Notes: generated by a model from the letters alone, not told the origin. Counted from the first letter of the stretch, positions 7,633 through 16,830 are shown. The stretch is 33,014 nt of DNA from Pelomonas sp. Root1444 (GCF_001426885.1 NZ_LMFP01000011.1:1-33014); one strand, 5' to 3'. Numbers and translations: made by a program.

Positions 7633-10610
7633 GGCGAACACTTCACGGATTCATCGCGGCCGTTCTTCTAGCGGGCGTGGGCTCCGCCCACGCCCAGTCA
7701 ACCCAACCTCAGCCCCGCGTCGCCTATGCGATGCACAGCGCGCGCATCAACCAGATCCGCGCCACGCCTGATTTCGAGCGGCTCGTCACGGTCAGCCAGG
7801 ACAAGACGCTGCGCGTCTGGCGGGCGCGCGATCTGGCGTTGATGCGCGTGATCGCCGTGCCCAGCGAGGCTGGCGAGGAAGGTGCCCTGCGTGCACTGGC
7901 CATCACGCCGGATGCGCGCGAGGCTATCGTCGGCGGCTGGACGGGCCTGGCCTGGTCGGGCGGCAAGCGGGCGCAGGCCTACCGTTTCGACCTGCAGACC
8001 GGCCGGCTGCTGCAGGTGATGCGCGGCTTCGACGGCGTCATCGAATCCATGGCGATCAGCACCGACGGCCGGCGGCTGGCTATCGGGCTGGGCGGTGGCG
8101 CGGGCCTACGCGTACTGGACTGGCCGTCAGGCCGCGAGTTGTGGGTGGACCGTGAGTACGCCGAGCGGGTCAACTTCGTGGACTTCGCCATCGACGGCAC
8201 GCTGGCCACGACCTCGGCCGACGGATGCTTGCGGGTCTACAGCCCGGAGGGCAGCCTGAGCTTCCGTGCCGAGTACCCGCCCCGCGAAGGGAGCGGCACG
8301 CAATGCCGCGGCAGCGAACTCGGCGGCGTGCGCTTTTCTCCGGATGGCAAGGCCCTGGCCTTCGGCCTGCAGGACCGCCCCGAGATCGTCGTGTTCGACC
8401 CTCGCCAACAGCAGGTGCAGCGCCGGTTTACCGTCGAAGACCCGGCGCAACGTTCGCTGTGTTGCCCAAACTGGAGCGCAGACGGTACGCGGCTGCACAT
8501 GCACGGAGCCTTTGCCGGCGATGGCCCCACGCCGCTGTACCGCGTGACACTTGCCAGCGGTGCCATCGAACGCCTGCCGGTGGGCCGGCAGCGCTTCACC
8601 AACGTGCTGCCTCTGCCCAACGGGGAACTGCTCGTGTCTACGGTGGCGCCCAGCCTTGCTCGTGTCGGGCGCGACGGCCAGGTGCTTGCCGAGGCGTTGC
8701 CACCCAACGGTGACTTCCGCTTCGCCTGGAATGCTTGGCGCCTGGACGCCAACGCTGAGACGCTACTGCTGCCGATGGATGCCGCTGGCGGCCAGCGCCG
8801 CATGTTCCGCTTGGCCGCGCCACCTGAAACCGCGTTCCACGAAGCACGCTCCGGCGAAGAAGCTGGTTTGGCGCCACCCGACCGCAGTGGCGGCATTCAG
8901 GTCGACGCACAGCTAGACGACTTCGGCTACAAACAGCCCGTGCGCGTCAACGGCCAGCCGCTGCGATTGAAGGCCTTTCAGTCGGTGCGTAGCTGGGCTA
9001 GCGATGCGAGCCGCGCCGCGCTCGGGACGCAATGGTCGGTGCTGGTCGCGGATGCCCGAGGACGCGTGCTGTGGGAGCACGATCTGCCGGCACCGGCGTA
9101 TCAGGTTGCGCTGAGTGGCAACGGTCGCTGGGTCGTTGCGGCCGTGGGTGACGGCACGCTGCGTTGGTACGACGTGACCAGCGGGAGCGAGGCGATGGGC
9201 CTGTTCCTTCATCGCAACGGCAGCGACTGGATCGCGTGGCGCCCCGACGGAAGCTACGCCAGCTCACCCGGCGGCGACGAGTTCCTAGGCTGGCTGCGCA
9301 ACCGCGGCGATACGCGTGAGCCCGAATTCCTGCGTGCCGTGCAGTTTGAGCGCACGCTTTACCGGCCAGACCGCGTGCAAGCCGCCTTGCGCGAAGTCTT
9401 GCCGACCACAACATCGCGCGCCGTATTGGAGGCCGCATGGACGAACCTTAAGGCCCCGGAGGTGCGCATCGAGCAGTTGTTGCCTGAGCGGCGAGAGGTG
9501 CGCTTCAGCGTGCGCTCCGGCAGCGCGGCGGTGCGCGAGGTCGGCGTGTATGCAGATGGCATTCCAGTTATGCCAAGCCTGCAGCGCATGCAAGCAAAAA
9601 ATGCCGACTTGCAAACCCTTAGCGTCACCATCCCCAGCTCCCTACCCTTCGATCGCATTCGCGTGGAGGCAGTTTCGGACAGAGCCATCGGCATAGATGA
9701 AACTGCGTCACTGAGACCTCTGGCCGCAGCGCTGACCGGGTCCGCGAAGGGGCGGCTATGGGTGCTGGCCATCGGCGTTGAACGCTTCGACGATTTCGCC
9801 CGCTGCAAGAACACTTACGACTGTGGCATACGCCTGCCCCCGTTGCCCAACGCGCCCAGGGACGCTGCCGAGGTCAGTGCCATGCTCCAAGAACGGGGTC
9901 GTGCGCTTTTCAGTGAAGTGCGCAGCGCAGTTGTGGCGCACCACAATGGAGTAGCGCCCACCAAGGCTGCCATCATGCGCGCGCTGGCCGCGCTGCAAGC
10001 CGCCGCCGCCGAAGACACGGTGTTAGTGTTCCTGGCCTCGCACGGCGTTGCCGACACTGCAGGGCGCGAGTACTACTTTGTACCGGCTGACGGCAGCGTG
10101 CGGGCGCTGGAAGCCGTGATAGGCGTGCAACGACCGGGCGCAGCTCCTAATCTGAATTCGCTGCTCAGCGCCACCGAACTGAGCGATGCGCTGCGCCGCC
10201 TCGCCGGACGCCGCTTGCTCATCATTGACACATGCCACGCCGGCGCAGTGGGCTTCAGCGGCAATCCATATGCCATCAACAAGCGCAGCGCATCCGCCAG
10301 CTTCGCCACACTAAGCGCAGCTACGGGAACGGAGCTTTCGTACGAACACGCCGACCCCAAGATAGCGCATGGCGGCTTCACCTATGCCCTGTTACGTGCG
10401 CTTCGCGGTGAACTGGGGCCGCAGCCGAGCACTCACGCCATGACGCTTCAAACGGCTTTCGAGCAATTGCTGCCTGAGGTGAAGCGCAACATGGACGCCA
10501 TCAACGCGGAGGAACGGCGGCGCAAACCTGTGCACGTCGATTTCAAGCAAACACCAAATCTAGTGGCTAGCCCTGTGCTACGCGAAACTGCACTCACCTA
10601 TGCTCCTTGA
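7620..10610 (+). CDS. Exported beta-propeller protein with caspase-like (C14) protease domain
   Basis: A 996-residue protein. Residues 1-25 are a Sec signal peptide (cleavage AHA|QS), so it acts in or beyond the periplasm. Residues about 35-360 are WD40/propeller-like, for example DKTLRVW at 61-67 and further SPDG-type turns. A second propeller segment and a W-RPDGSYASSPGGDE block follow near 540-560, an arrangement often seen before bacterial caspase domains. Residues about 712-950 are a caspase-like fold: LAIGVERF opens it, the catalytic histidine is H808 (FLASHGV) and the catalytic cysteine is C872 (IDTCHAG). Both residues are present, so the protease looks active. Caspase-like enzymes of this group usually cleave after Arg or Lys. 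The ATG at 7620 lies inside the end of tpsA (13-nt overlap), implying translational coupling and a role tied to TpsA. The link to TpsA processing is inference. Confidence 0.9.
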   Translation: MPSLRRTLHGFIAAVLLAGVGSAHAQSTQPQPRVAYAMHSARINQIRATPDFERLVTVSQDKTLRVWRARDLALMRVIAVPSEAGEEGALRALAITPDAREAIVGGWTGLAWSGGKRAQAYRFDLQTGRLLQVMRGFDGVIESMAISTDGRRLAIGLGGGAGLRVLDWPSGRELWVDREYAERVNFVDFAIDGTLATTSADGCLRVYSPEGSLSFRAEYPPREGSGTQCRGSELGGVRFSPDGKALAFGLQDRPEIVVFDPRQQQVQRRFTVEDPAQRSLCCPNWSADGTRLHMHGAFAGDGPTPLYRVTLASGAIERLPVGRQRFTNVLPLPNGELLVSTVAPSLARVGRDGQVLAEALPPNGDFRFAWNAWRLDANAETLLLPMDAAGGQRRMFRLAAPPETAFHEARSGEEAGLAPPDRSGGIQVDAQLDDFGYKQPVRVNGQPLRLKAFQSVRSWASDASRAALGTQWSVLVADARGRVLWEHDLPAPAYQVALSGNGRWVVAAVGDGTLRWYDVTSGSEAMGLFLHRNGSDWIAWRPDGSYASSPGGDEFLGWLRNRGDTREPEFLRAVQFERTLYRPDRVQAALREVLPTTTSRAVLEAAWTNLKAPEVRIEQLLPERREVRFSVRSGSAAVREVGVYADGIPVMPSLQRMQAKNADLQTLSVTIPSSLPFDRIRVEAVSDRAIGIDETASLRPLAAALTGSAKGRLWVLAIGVERFDDFARCKNTYDCGIRLPPLPNAPRDAAEVSAMLQERGRALFSEVRSAVVAHHNGVAPTKAAIMRALAALQAAAAEDTVLVFLASHGVADTAGREYYFVPADGSVRALEAVIGVQRPGAAPNLNSLLSATELSDALRRLAGRRLLIIDTCHAGAVGFSGNPYAINKRSASASFATLSAATGTELSYEHADPKIAHGGFTYALLRALRGELGPQPSTHAMTLQTAFEQLLPEVKRNMDAINAEERRRKPVHVDFKQTPNLVASPVLRETALTYAP

Positions 10611-11192
10611 ATGAATCGATAGCCATTGCCGGATGACGGCAGCGCCCCCGGCAGCCATCATCGCTGCTGGCCGGTTGATGGCTGAGCCGATGGCGGCTTG
10701 GTGGCAGAGACCGTGAGGCTGGCTACTTGCCGCGGAGGACGGCAACCGCTGCGGAACCGCCCTTCAGCCCTGATCTGGAACTTCGGCTTTGGGCACATTG
10801 CTGCCCCACGACTGATGAAGCCCAGCGGCAGCAACCAGCCTGAGGCGGTCAGCATCTCCCCATTTGGCGCTGGACCGAGTGTCAAGTCGCCGGACACGCT
10901 GCCCTGCGCGACACCTCCGGACAAGGTGCTCATCAGGCGCCGGATTCCGTGCTCAGAAGACGCTAGACCAGGTGCTCAGGTCGCGTCGGAATATGCAGAT
11001 GGAAGATAAGCGTCCGCCGAACCCACCTTGACGGCGACAGTTGCAGGGCGGTGCAGATCACCGCGCAAAACAGTGCGTACCTAGTATGTTTGGGACTCGG
11101 TCAGGCCACCCGGACATTCTTGAAGTCCTCGCAGGCCTGCTCGCGAGTGTCGCGCCAGTCGATCCCCACTAAGCCTGGTCGGCACCGCCAAC
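10611..11192. other. 582-bp gene-poor stretch between caspase gene and methyltransferase operon
   Basis: I see no gene I can support. Open frames of 90-103 codons exist on both strands (10698-11009 plus, 10658-10933 minus) but their products match nothing I recognise, and they overlap each other. A small inverted repeat, TGCCG...CGGCA, lies at 10627-10641 just after the caspase stop but lacks a T tract. The stretch also receives transcription from the leftward operon that ends at 11193. Confidence 0.5.
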
Positions 11193-12026
11193 TCAGGCGG
11201 AGGCCCACTCCGGGTACCACTGCGCGGCCGACATCAAGCTCCCGCCGGTGACCCGATCCCGTAAAGCTACCGAGGTACGGCCCTCGCGCACGACGTTGGA
11301 TGTTTTCGTGAGCAGCTGTAGCAGATTGGCAAACAGCGCCTCGACATTAGTCTGCGCGGCTGGGGGTGCATTTCTTTGCCGAGCCTTTTCATCTCGCTCC
11401 GCATCGCCACCATTGCAAAAGCAATCCGCAGCGACCATCGTCAGCACTGCAAAGATGTCTAGCTGGGGCGTTGGCACGCGAAGGTGCGGGACGCCGATGG
11501 TTTTTTGCGCTGTCTGATCGACAACGTAATCCGCCTGATCCCGTCCCTCCGCATCAGCGATTGCTTGCCTCACCGCCTCATCGCTATGCGATAGGCCTCG
11601 CTGCACGTGAAAGAACGGATGGAAGCGCTTGTGCTTGCCATTGGCGTCATGGGCCTCCACGTCGAAATGCAGCGCGTCAACGAGCTCCAACGTCACAGTG
11701 CCGTCGTCGTTCTCGGTTGGCTGAAACAAGGTGATGTTGCACTTGGCATCGATGAGGCAAGGGTGATCACCTTGGTCTTCTATAAAAAAGCTTCCACCGA
11801 TCAAGATGTGCATCCGTTTCAGGCGTCGCTGCATGGATGCCTTCTGCGGCGCGTTGAGGATGCAGATTGGCTTGGCAAGCTCAAGCACGCGGAGGTGCGG
11901 GGTCTTTCCGTTTTGCTTCTCCTGCATGGGCGGAAAGTCCAACTGCGCACCCCGAGTTTCAAAGATGATCCGCAGGGCGCGTTCCCACTGCTGCCAAAAG
12001 AGATGGATTCGGCTGCCGTTGTTCAT
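11193..12026 (-). CDS. Unknown protein, last gene of the methyltransferase/GHKL operon
   Basis: 277 residues with no family I recognise. The N-terminal half (about 1-90) is mixed alpha/beta with a Lys/Arg-rich patch (MQRRLKRMH). The centre has an acidic strand-rich part (LELVDALHFDVEAHD) and an HPFFHVQRG motif near residue 143 that could bind metal or sit in an active site. The C-terminal third is helical with VALRDR and then QWYPEW at the very end. There is no signal peptide or membrane segment. The start ATG at 12026 directly abuts the TAG of the upstream gene (zero spacing), so it depends on that gene for translation. By position it could be the effector of the operon, but nothing in the sequence proves this. 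An alternative frame stays open past its stop to 11101, so the C-terminus could be altered by an indel. Confidence 0.75.
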   Translation of the reverse strand: MNNGSRIHLFWQQWERALRIIFETRGAQLDFPPMQEKQNGKTPHLRVLELAKPICILNAPQKASMQRRLKRMHILIGGSFFIEDQGDHPCLIDAKCNITLFQPTENDDGTVTLELVDALHFDVEAHDANGKHKRFHPFFHVQRGLSHSDEAVRQAIADAEGRDQADYVVDQTAQKTIGVPHLRVPTPQLDIFAVLTMVAADCFCNGGDAERDEKARQRNAPPAAQTNVEALFANLLQLLTKTSNVVREGRTSVALRDRVTGGSLMSAAQWYPEWASA

Positions 12027-13124
12027 CTACATGCTCAACATGGGATCGAGGGACTCGAGCAGGTCTTCGCTGATGCGTGTGATGTCAGCGCCTGGCGGAA
12101 TCCAGTCGGGACTCGGGTTGGCGGTTTCCGCCAGCGCGATCGGCTTTCCGGACAGCACGCAGTAATAGGCATGCAGCGCAGGATTTTCTTCGTCCACTCG
12201 CTTGAGCTTGAGCGCGCTGAACTGCTCGCTGCCTAGCGGATCGCCGTCGCTGGTGTCCAAGAGATCGTTCATTTCTTCGCGCCAGTAGTACGTGTCCACG
12301 GCGTCGAACGGGCCGCTATATCTCGCCGGCGCGACGATCTCCTGCACCTTCTCGTTGAGGAAGGAGGGCGTGTCCAAGTTGAACAGCGCGGCAGCTGCCG
12401 CTGTCGGCAAGATGGGTCCAGGGAACGTCAGGACGTAGTTGAAAAGCCAATACCCAAGGCGCGTCGCGAGCACTTGCACTGGTGGCAAGGAGTCGTCGTC
12501 GTCCTCATTGATAGGAGCCGCAAAGAAGAAGAGGTTCTGGGTCGTATAGCCCAGCAGATCTGCGCGGAGCTTGGGAGCGCGGAGCACGCGAGCGAGCACG
12601 CCGGCGGGGCCCAGCGGCTTCTCCAAGATGGAGGGGTCGGACTGCAGCCGCTCCCGAATCTGCCGAAACCCTTGCTCGACAGCAAGCAACCACGGCACCA
12701 AATCGCCAAGCTCTTCTTGCTTCACCAGCTCGGGCGGCGTCCACACCGCGCTGGCGCCCTCGCGCGCGATCCGCTTGAGGTCCCTCAATCGATTGGAGGT
12801 CGTCGACGAGTAGCTCTTTTTGTACCGACAGACCGGGATGCCAATTTCCTGCAGCGCTTGGCGGCAAAGCGTCTGCGAAATCGGGATGCCCTTGAACCGC
12901 GACAGATCGGTATCGAGCAGCACTAGGTCGATGTTCTCGCGCTCGTGGATGTTGCGAAGCCTGCTGAGGAACTGGGCCTCAAATGACTCGCCTTCCGTCA
13001 TCTCGTCTTTGAGCAGCCCGACACTTTCTGGCGTCAACAGCTTGTTGGATGACCCATCTGGGGCAAACGCAAGTTGGAGCCGCTTGACGAAGCCAGGCTC
13101 ATCCTCGATCACAAGAAGGTTCAT
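12027..13124 (-). CDS. Receiver-domain protein with unknown C-terminal output domain
   Basis: 365 residues. Residues 1-~130 look like a response-regulator receiver domain. LLVIEDEP gives the acidic pocket (E7, D8, E9). The strand IDLVLLDTDL carries the candidate phospho-acceptor (D71 or D73). CRYKKSYSS supplies the conserved Lys (K102/K103) with nearby Ser/Thr. Between the first two elements is an unusually long insertion. Residues about 150-365 are not a known DNA-binding output such as an OmpR, LuxR or Fis helix-turn-helix. They contain an Asp-rich loop (EDDDDS), a hydrophobic LGYWLFNYVLTF segment and WREEMNDLLD. The ATG overlaps the stop of the kinase-like gene (ATGA, 13121-13124), supporting a cognate kinase/receiver pair. 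The receiver assignment is by motif; the output function is unknown. Confidence 0.75.
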   Translation of the reverse strand: MNLLVIEDEPGFVKRLQLAFAPDGSSNKLLTPESVGLLKDEMTEGESFEAQFLSRLRNIHERENIDLVLLDTDLSRFKGIPISQTLCRQALQEIGIPVCRYKKSYSSTTSNRLRDLKRIAREGASAVWTPPELVKQEELGDLVPWLLAVEQGFRQIRERLQSDPSILEKPLGPAGVLARVLRAPKLRADLLGYTTQNLFFFAAPINEDDDDSLPPVQVLATRLGYWLFNYVLTFPGPILPTAAAAALFNLDTPSFLNEKVQEIVAPARYSGPFDAVDTYYWREEMNDLLDTSDGDPLGSEQFSALKLKRVDEENPALHAYYCVLSGKPIALAETANPSPDWIPPGADITRISEDLLESLDPMLSM

Positions 13125-15517
13125 TTTGCAGTGGCGTCCAAAGGAAGGGTGACGCGAAAGCCGGTGGAGAAGCCCGGCGGCGTTGGGTCCATCAGCTTGA
13201 TGGTTCCATGCAGCTTGCGGACGACGTTATGCACGACATTGAGTCCAAGCCCCAAACCTGAGCCCAGCGGGTTCTGCTCATCGCCGTTGGCGGTCGTTGT
13301 GTACAGCGGATCCCAGATGCGATCGCGCAAATAGTCCGGGATGCCGATGCCGTTGTCCAAGCACACAAGCACGTGACGGTTCTGATCGTTGGTCGCGTAG
13401 ATGCGAACATGGCGCTGCTCGCTGGAGCGCTTGGGAACGAGCGCCTTGAGCGCGTTGGAGAGCAGGTTGGCGACGATGCCGTGGTAGGCCGCGATGGGCA
13501 TGCTCGGTGCCTTAAGAGCCCGATCAACGTCCACGGTGATGTCAACGCCATGCGCTTCAGCCACAGGCTGCAGCGTCTGCACGACCCGGCGGATCTGCGC
13601 GGCAGCCTTGAAGTCTTGCGGCACAGGATCGCGGGCCTTGTCGACGAACATGCGCATGTAGTCCATGTAGTGGGCAAGATTCCGCTCAATTTCAGTGAGC
13701 CGTTCCGCGGATCCTGCCAAGCCTGGGTCCAGCTTGGCCAGCTTGCGAACAATGTCCGCTGCATTGGTCAGCGAGCCCACGGCTTTCTCAAACTCGTGCG
13801 TCAGGAACCCGGCCATGACCCCCATCATGGACATCAGCTCCAGCGACGCACGGGCTTCGCGGTCGTACTGTTCAGTGGCCTCGATGCGGTCCTGCGCCAG
13901 CTCCAGTTGCCCAACGATGCGATTGCGGTGATCCGGCTCGATCTGGCTCGAGGACCGGATCTCCGCGATAGCGTGGGCAAGGGCTGATTTCGCCTCCTTG
14001 CGCTCGGTGGCCTTCTTCTGGCGCTCCTCGGCCAGTCGGTGTTCGCGGTCGAAGTGGGCGATTGTCTCGGCGCAAAAGCGGCTGAGATGCCAGAGCAGGC
14101 GGAAGGCGCCGTTGTCGCGAAGCGACTCCCGGTCCATGTTGGCCTGCAGCCAATCGTCGCTTTCGTCCACCGTCGATGCAGACAACTTGCGCGTCGCAAT
14201 GTGGATCCGGCCAATGAGCTGAGGGCCACGGGGCAACGCCAGCATGGGGTTGAGCTGCGTGTCCTTCTTCTGCTCCGGGCTCATCGGAAAGAACACCGGC
14301 GTGAACACGGACTGCCAATTGCGTTCGTTGGTAGCCTTGCTCGCGTCGATGCCCAGCCAATCGCTACTGCCGGCGTACGCGCTCATTGCAAAGGTGTTGT
14401 CCACCACCGCAATGCTGGCGTGTTCGCGGATCCACTTCTGCGCCTTGGTGCCGTTCAACCCAAGCTCTTTGAACGTCCCGGCGCGCTTCGGGAAAAAGCG
14501 CAGATCGATGAACACCGGAGTATTCAGGGCCGTGGCCAGCGGCAACTGCTGCACCTTCTCAAGATCAGTCTTGAGCCCCCGCACGTCTTGCTCTTCACCC
14601 TTCTTGGCGCGCGTCTTCGTCAAGGTGAACGGGCTGCTCAGCTCTTTGAGCTTGAAGTCCCCGGACTTGATGGGATCGTCCTTGCCTCGCCAGAAGACCT
14701 CATAAGTGACCAAGCCGGTTTCGGTCACCTCCAACCGCACGCGGCCGACGAAAGCGTCCAGGATCTGCGTTTGCAGGTCCTCGGTGAAGTCGCCCGCGCC
14801 TTCTTCCTTCTCGCCTGAGAACACGACAGAAAAACCGGGGTCGTGCTGCTTCTTGGTCCCGGCGGGACGCCGGGTGACAAACGGCGGTCGCTCCAACCCG
14901 GTGATCGGATCGGTCAGGCGCAGGATGTCGGTCTTGACCTTCGCGATTGAGATGCGGTCGGCCTCCGAACGCAACTTCGTGATCGTCAGCGTGGTGCCGA
15001 GCGCAACACTGTCGCCAACCCGCTCGACGGTGTAGGGAACCACCACCTTGGTGATCCGCACGCTGCGGCTGATGGCCTGCCAGTCGAACACTGCAACCAG
15101 CAGGGTGCGCGAACCGGCATCCTCGTCAAAGGCCACACTTCGCAGCTCCACCTGGTGGCCCAGAAAGCGTGCTGAGAACCGCCCCACGCCCTTGGATCCA
15201 GCCATGCTGCGCCGATAGGCACGCGAGAACCGCTGGTCGCCCTTCTTCTGCGAACTGACCACCATCCAGTTCCCGAGGAACTGCTGCTCAGTCATGCCGT
15301 GGCCGTCGTCGGCCACGATGATGCTGTCCTCACCGAGCGTCAGGGTGCATGTCGTGCCGTCGGCGTCGTACGAGTTCTTGATCAGCTCGGCGAGCGCCAC
15401 CTCAGGCTTGCTCACGAGCCGCTCGCCCAGTTCCTCGAACAGCGAGGCGTCGATCTCGAAACTCGCTTTGGCGCGCTTCACACTGGGCTTACGCCCCTTC
15501 TCGCCCGTGCTCACCAT
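13121..15517 (-). CDS. Dual GHKL protein: Hsp90/MutL/MORC-like ATPase plus histidine-kinase-like half
   Basis: 798 residues with two separate Bergerat-fold ATP sites. The N-terminal site shows E44/N48 in AELIKNSYDAD, DDGHGMT at 70-76 and GSKGVGR at 107-113, the pattern of Hsp90/MutL/MORC proteins rather than kinases. Residues ~190-430 would be its transducer region. A charged helical segment (about 490-560) looks like a coiled coil. The C-terminal half resembles a sensor kinase: LTHEFEK with H574 as the possible phosphorylated histidine, an N-box NLLSNALKAL, the G1 box DNGIGIP from D721, and a G2 box GSGLGLGL. No membrane segment is seen, so the protein should be cytosolic. MORC-like GHKL ATPases are known from bacterial restriction-modification operons, which fits the methyltransferase upstream. 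The start ATG at 15517 has GGGAGG close upstream and lies 10 bp after the methyltransferase stop. Confidence 0.88.
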   Translation of the reverse strand: MVSTGEKGRKPSVKRAKASFEIDASLFEELGERLVSKPEVALAELIKNSYDADGTTCTLTLGEDSIIVADDGHGMTEQQFLGNWMVVSSQKKGDQRFSRAYRRSMAGSKGVGRFSARFLGHQVELRSVAFDEDAGSRTLLVAVFDWQAISRSVRITKVVVPYTVERVGDSVALGTTLTITKLRSEADRISIAKVKTDILRLTDPITGLERPPFVTRRPAGTKKQHDPGFSVVFSGEKEEGAGDFTEDLQTQILDAFVGRVRLEVTETGLVTYEVFWRGKDDPIKSGDFKLKELSSPFTLTKTRAKKGEEQDVRGLKTDLEKVQQLPLATALNTPVFIDLRFFPKRAGTFKELGLNGTKAQKWIREHASIAVVDNTFAMSAYAGSSDWLGIDASKATNERNWQSVFTPVFFPMSPEQKKDTQLNPMLALPRGPQLIGRIHIATRKLSASTVDESDDWLQANMDRESLRDNGAFRLLWHLSRFCAETIAHFDREHRLAEERQKKATERKEAKSALAHAIAEIRSSSQIEPDHRNRIVGQLELAQDRIEATEQYDREARASLELMSMMGVMAGFLTHEFEKAVGSLTNAADIVRKLAKLDPGLAGSAERLTEIERNLAHYMDYMRMFVDKARDPVPQDFKAAAQIRRVVQTLQPVAEAHGVDITVDVDRALKAPSMPIAAYHGIVANLLSNALKALVPKRSSEQRHVRIYATNDQNRHVLVCLDNGIGIPDYLRDRIWDPLYTTTANGDEQNPLGSGLGLGLNVVHNVVRKLHGTIKLMDPTPPGFSTGFRVTLPLDATAK

Positions 15518-15526
15518 GGCACCTCC

Positions 15527-16828
15527 CTAGGCAATTTCGGCCAGCACCGCGTTCAGTTGACGCACCTCTACCTTCTTGAGGTTGTTCGAATGGCTGACGA
15601 CGCGCTTGGCGAAGTCATACCCTCGAAGTTCGTCAGCTATCTTGTCCACTGAGCGCGCACCTGTCGAGATGACGCCGTAGACAGAACCGGCGGCGATGGC
15701 GCGGACCTTGTTGACCAGCACCTTGGTGCCGCTGCCGACGAAGCCGGAGGAAAACAGCATCTCCGGCGCTGGGTGCGGTTTGTACCGCCACCAGACGCTT
15801 CGCTCAGTGCACGTACTATAGGCGCGCCATCGGTTGCCCACGGCCTTCAGATAGGCCTGCAGCGGCTCTGACAAAACGTCCTTGTCGCTGCGAATCAGCC
15901 AGCAGCGTTTGCCGGCAGCGACATACAGCCGATTGAATGCTTCGGCATCCAAGACCGCTAGGTCCTGACCCAGGTGCCGCAGCGTGGTCACGCAGGGGGT
16001 GACGTCGCGGGTCTTGCGCAACGCGAACTGCAGGCGCTCTTCTTCGGTCAGCACGAAGATGTCCTGGCCTCCGGGACTCAGTCCTCGCAGGCCATAGATG
16101 TCCTCCGCTCGTTTGGCGTAAGCGAGCACGGCCTCGCTGCTTCCCGACGGCTCTGCGATGCTGCGGACTTGCCCGCCCTTGCCGATGATGCCGAACTTCC
16201 ACACCGGATCCTTGCGCCGCTTGTCGATGATGGTGATCGACGCGGTGGTCAGCACGCGCGGGAAGATCTCGCAGTCGAAACGGTAGACGGTGGTCGCCCA
16301 ACCGTTGGTCTTGATGTGGTCGCGTAGTTCCTTGGCGCTGGGCCGGGTCACCCATTCAAATGGAATGAGCTGTACGACCAGGCCGTCATCTGCGGTCAGC
16401 TGTAGCGCCCGCAGCAGGAACATGACGAAAGCGTTGGCGCTGCGCTTCAGCTGCACCCCCGTCGCATCTTCCAAGGTCTGAAGAGCCTTCTCGCGCCACT
16501 TGACCTCAAGCCCGTGATATCGGATGTAGGGCGGATTGCCGATGCACAGGGAAAACCCTTGGTCCACCCACGCCATGGCATCGGCTTCGATGAGCTTCGC
16601 CTTCTCCGGCAGCGTGACAGAGTGGGCCTTGGCGGGGTCGAACTCGATGCCGGTGTAGCTGTCGTAAGCATCAACGGCGCGGGAAAAGCGCGCGTCTCCG
16701 GCACCCAGGTCAAGCACCCGCGGGAACCGTTCCATCTCCCTTCGCTTGGCGCGCGCGAGACGCCACATCAGCTCGACGATCTCGGGAGGCGTTGCAACTT
16801 GGCAGCGCTGGAAATCCTCTGGCTTCAT
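15527..16828 (-). CDS. N6-adenine-type DNA methyltransferase
   Basis: 433 residues, class I S-adenosylmethionine-dependent DNA methyltransferase. A TPPEIVELMW start typical of Eco57I/TaqI-type enzymes leads to the SAM-binding motif I VLDLGAGDARF (38-48), an acidic IEFDP after strand 2, and the catalytic motif IV NPPY at 98-101. The C-terminal ~200 residues should be the target-recognition region. There is no visible nuclease motif in the protein, and no nuclease gene adjacent to it in the operon, so this is not a complete conventional restriction-modification pair. It is the first gene of the leftward operon and is divergent from a small regulator, 29 bp between start codons. The start ATG has no convincing Shine-Dalgarno sequence. 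Methylation of self DNA is the likely role; the target sequence cannot be read. Confidence 0.9.
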   Translation of the reverse strand: MKPEDFQRCQVATPPEIVELMWRLARAKRREMERFPRVLDLGAGDARFSRAVDAYDSYTGIEFDPAKAHSVTLPEKAKLIEADAMAWVDQGFSLCIGNPPYIRYHGLEVKWREKALQTLEDATGVQLKRSANAFVMFLLRALQLTADDGLVVQLIPFEWVTRPSAKELRDHIKTNGWATTVYRFDCEIFPRVLTTASITIIDKRRKDPVWKFGIIGKGGQVRSIAEPSGSSEAVLAYAKRAEDIYGLRGLSPGGQDIFVLTEEERLQFALRKTRDVTPCVTTLRHLGQDLAVLDAEAFNRLYVAAGKRCWLIRSDKDVLSEPLQAYLKAVGNRWRAYSTCTERSVWWRYKPHPAPEMLFSSGFVGSGTKVLVNKVRAIAAGSVYGVISTGARSVDKIADELRGYDFAKRVVSHSNNLKKVEVRQLNAVLAEIA

Positions 16829-16830
16829 CC

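Noticed and set aside
10658..11009. Overlapping open frames of ~90-103 codons on both strands
   Set aside because: No ribosome site, no recognisable motif and mutual overlap; most likely chance frames in GC-rich DNA.
11101..11208. Open minus-strand frame continuing past the stop of the 277-residue gene, ending CEDFKNVRVA
   Set aside because: Too short to support alone; it could be an indel-shifted tail or another remnant, so it is only mentioned with that gene.
11193..13124. The Detocs-type two-component defence arrangement
   Set aside because: It also uses kinase and receiver parts, but the methyltransferase, the N-terminal Hsp90-like ATPase and the unknown last gene do not fit what I recall of it. 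A search should settle this.
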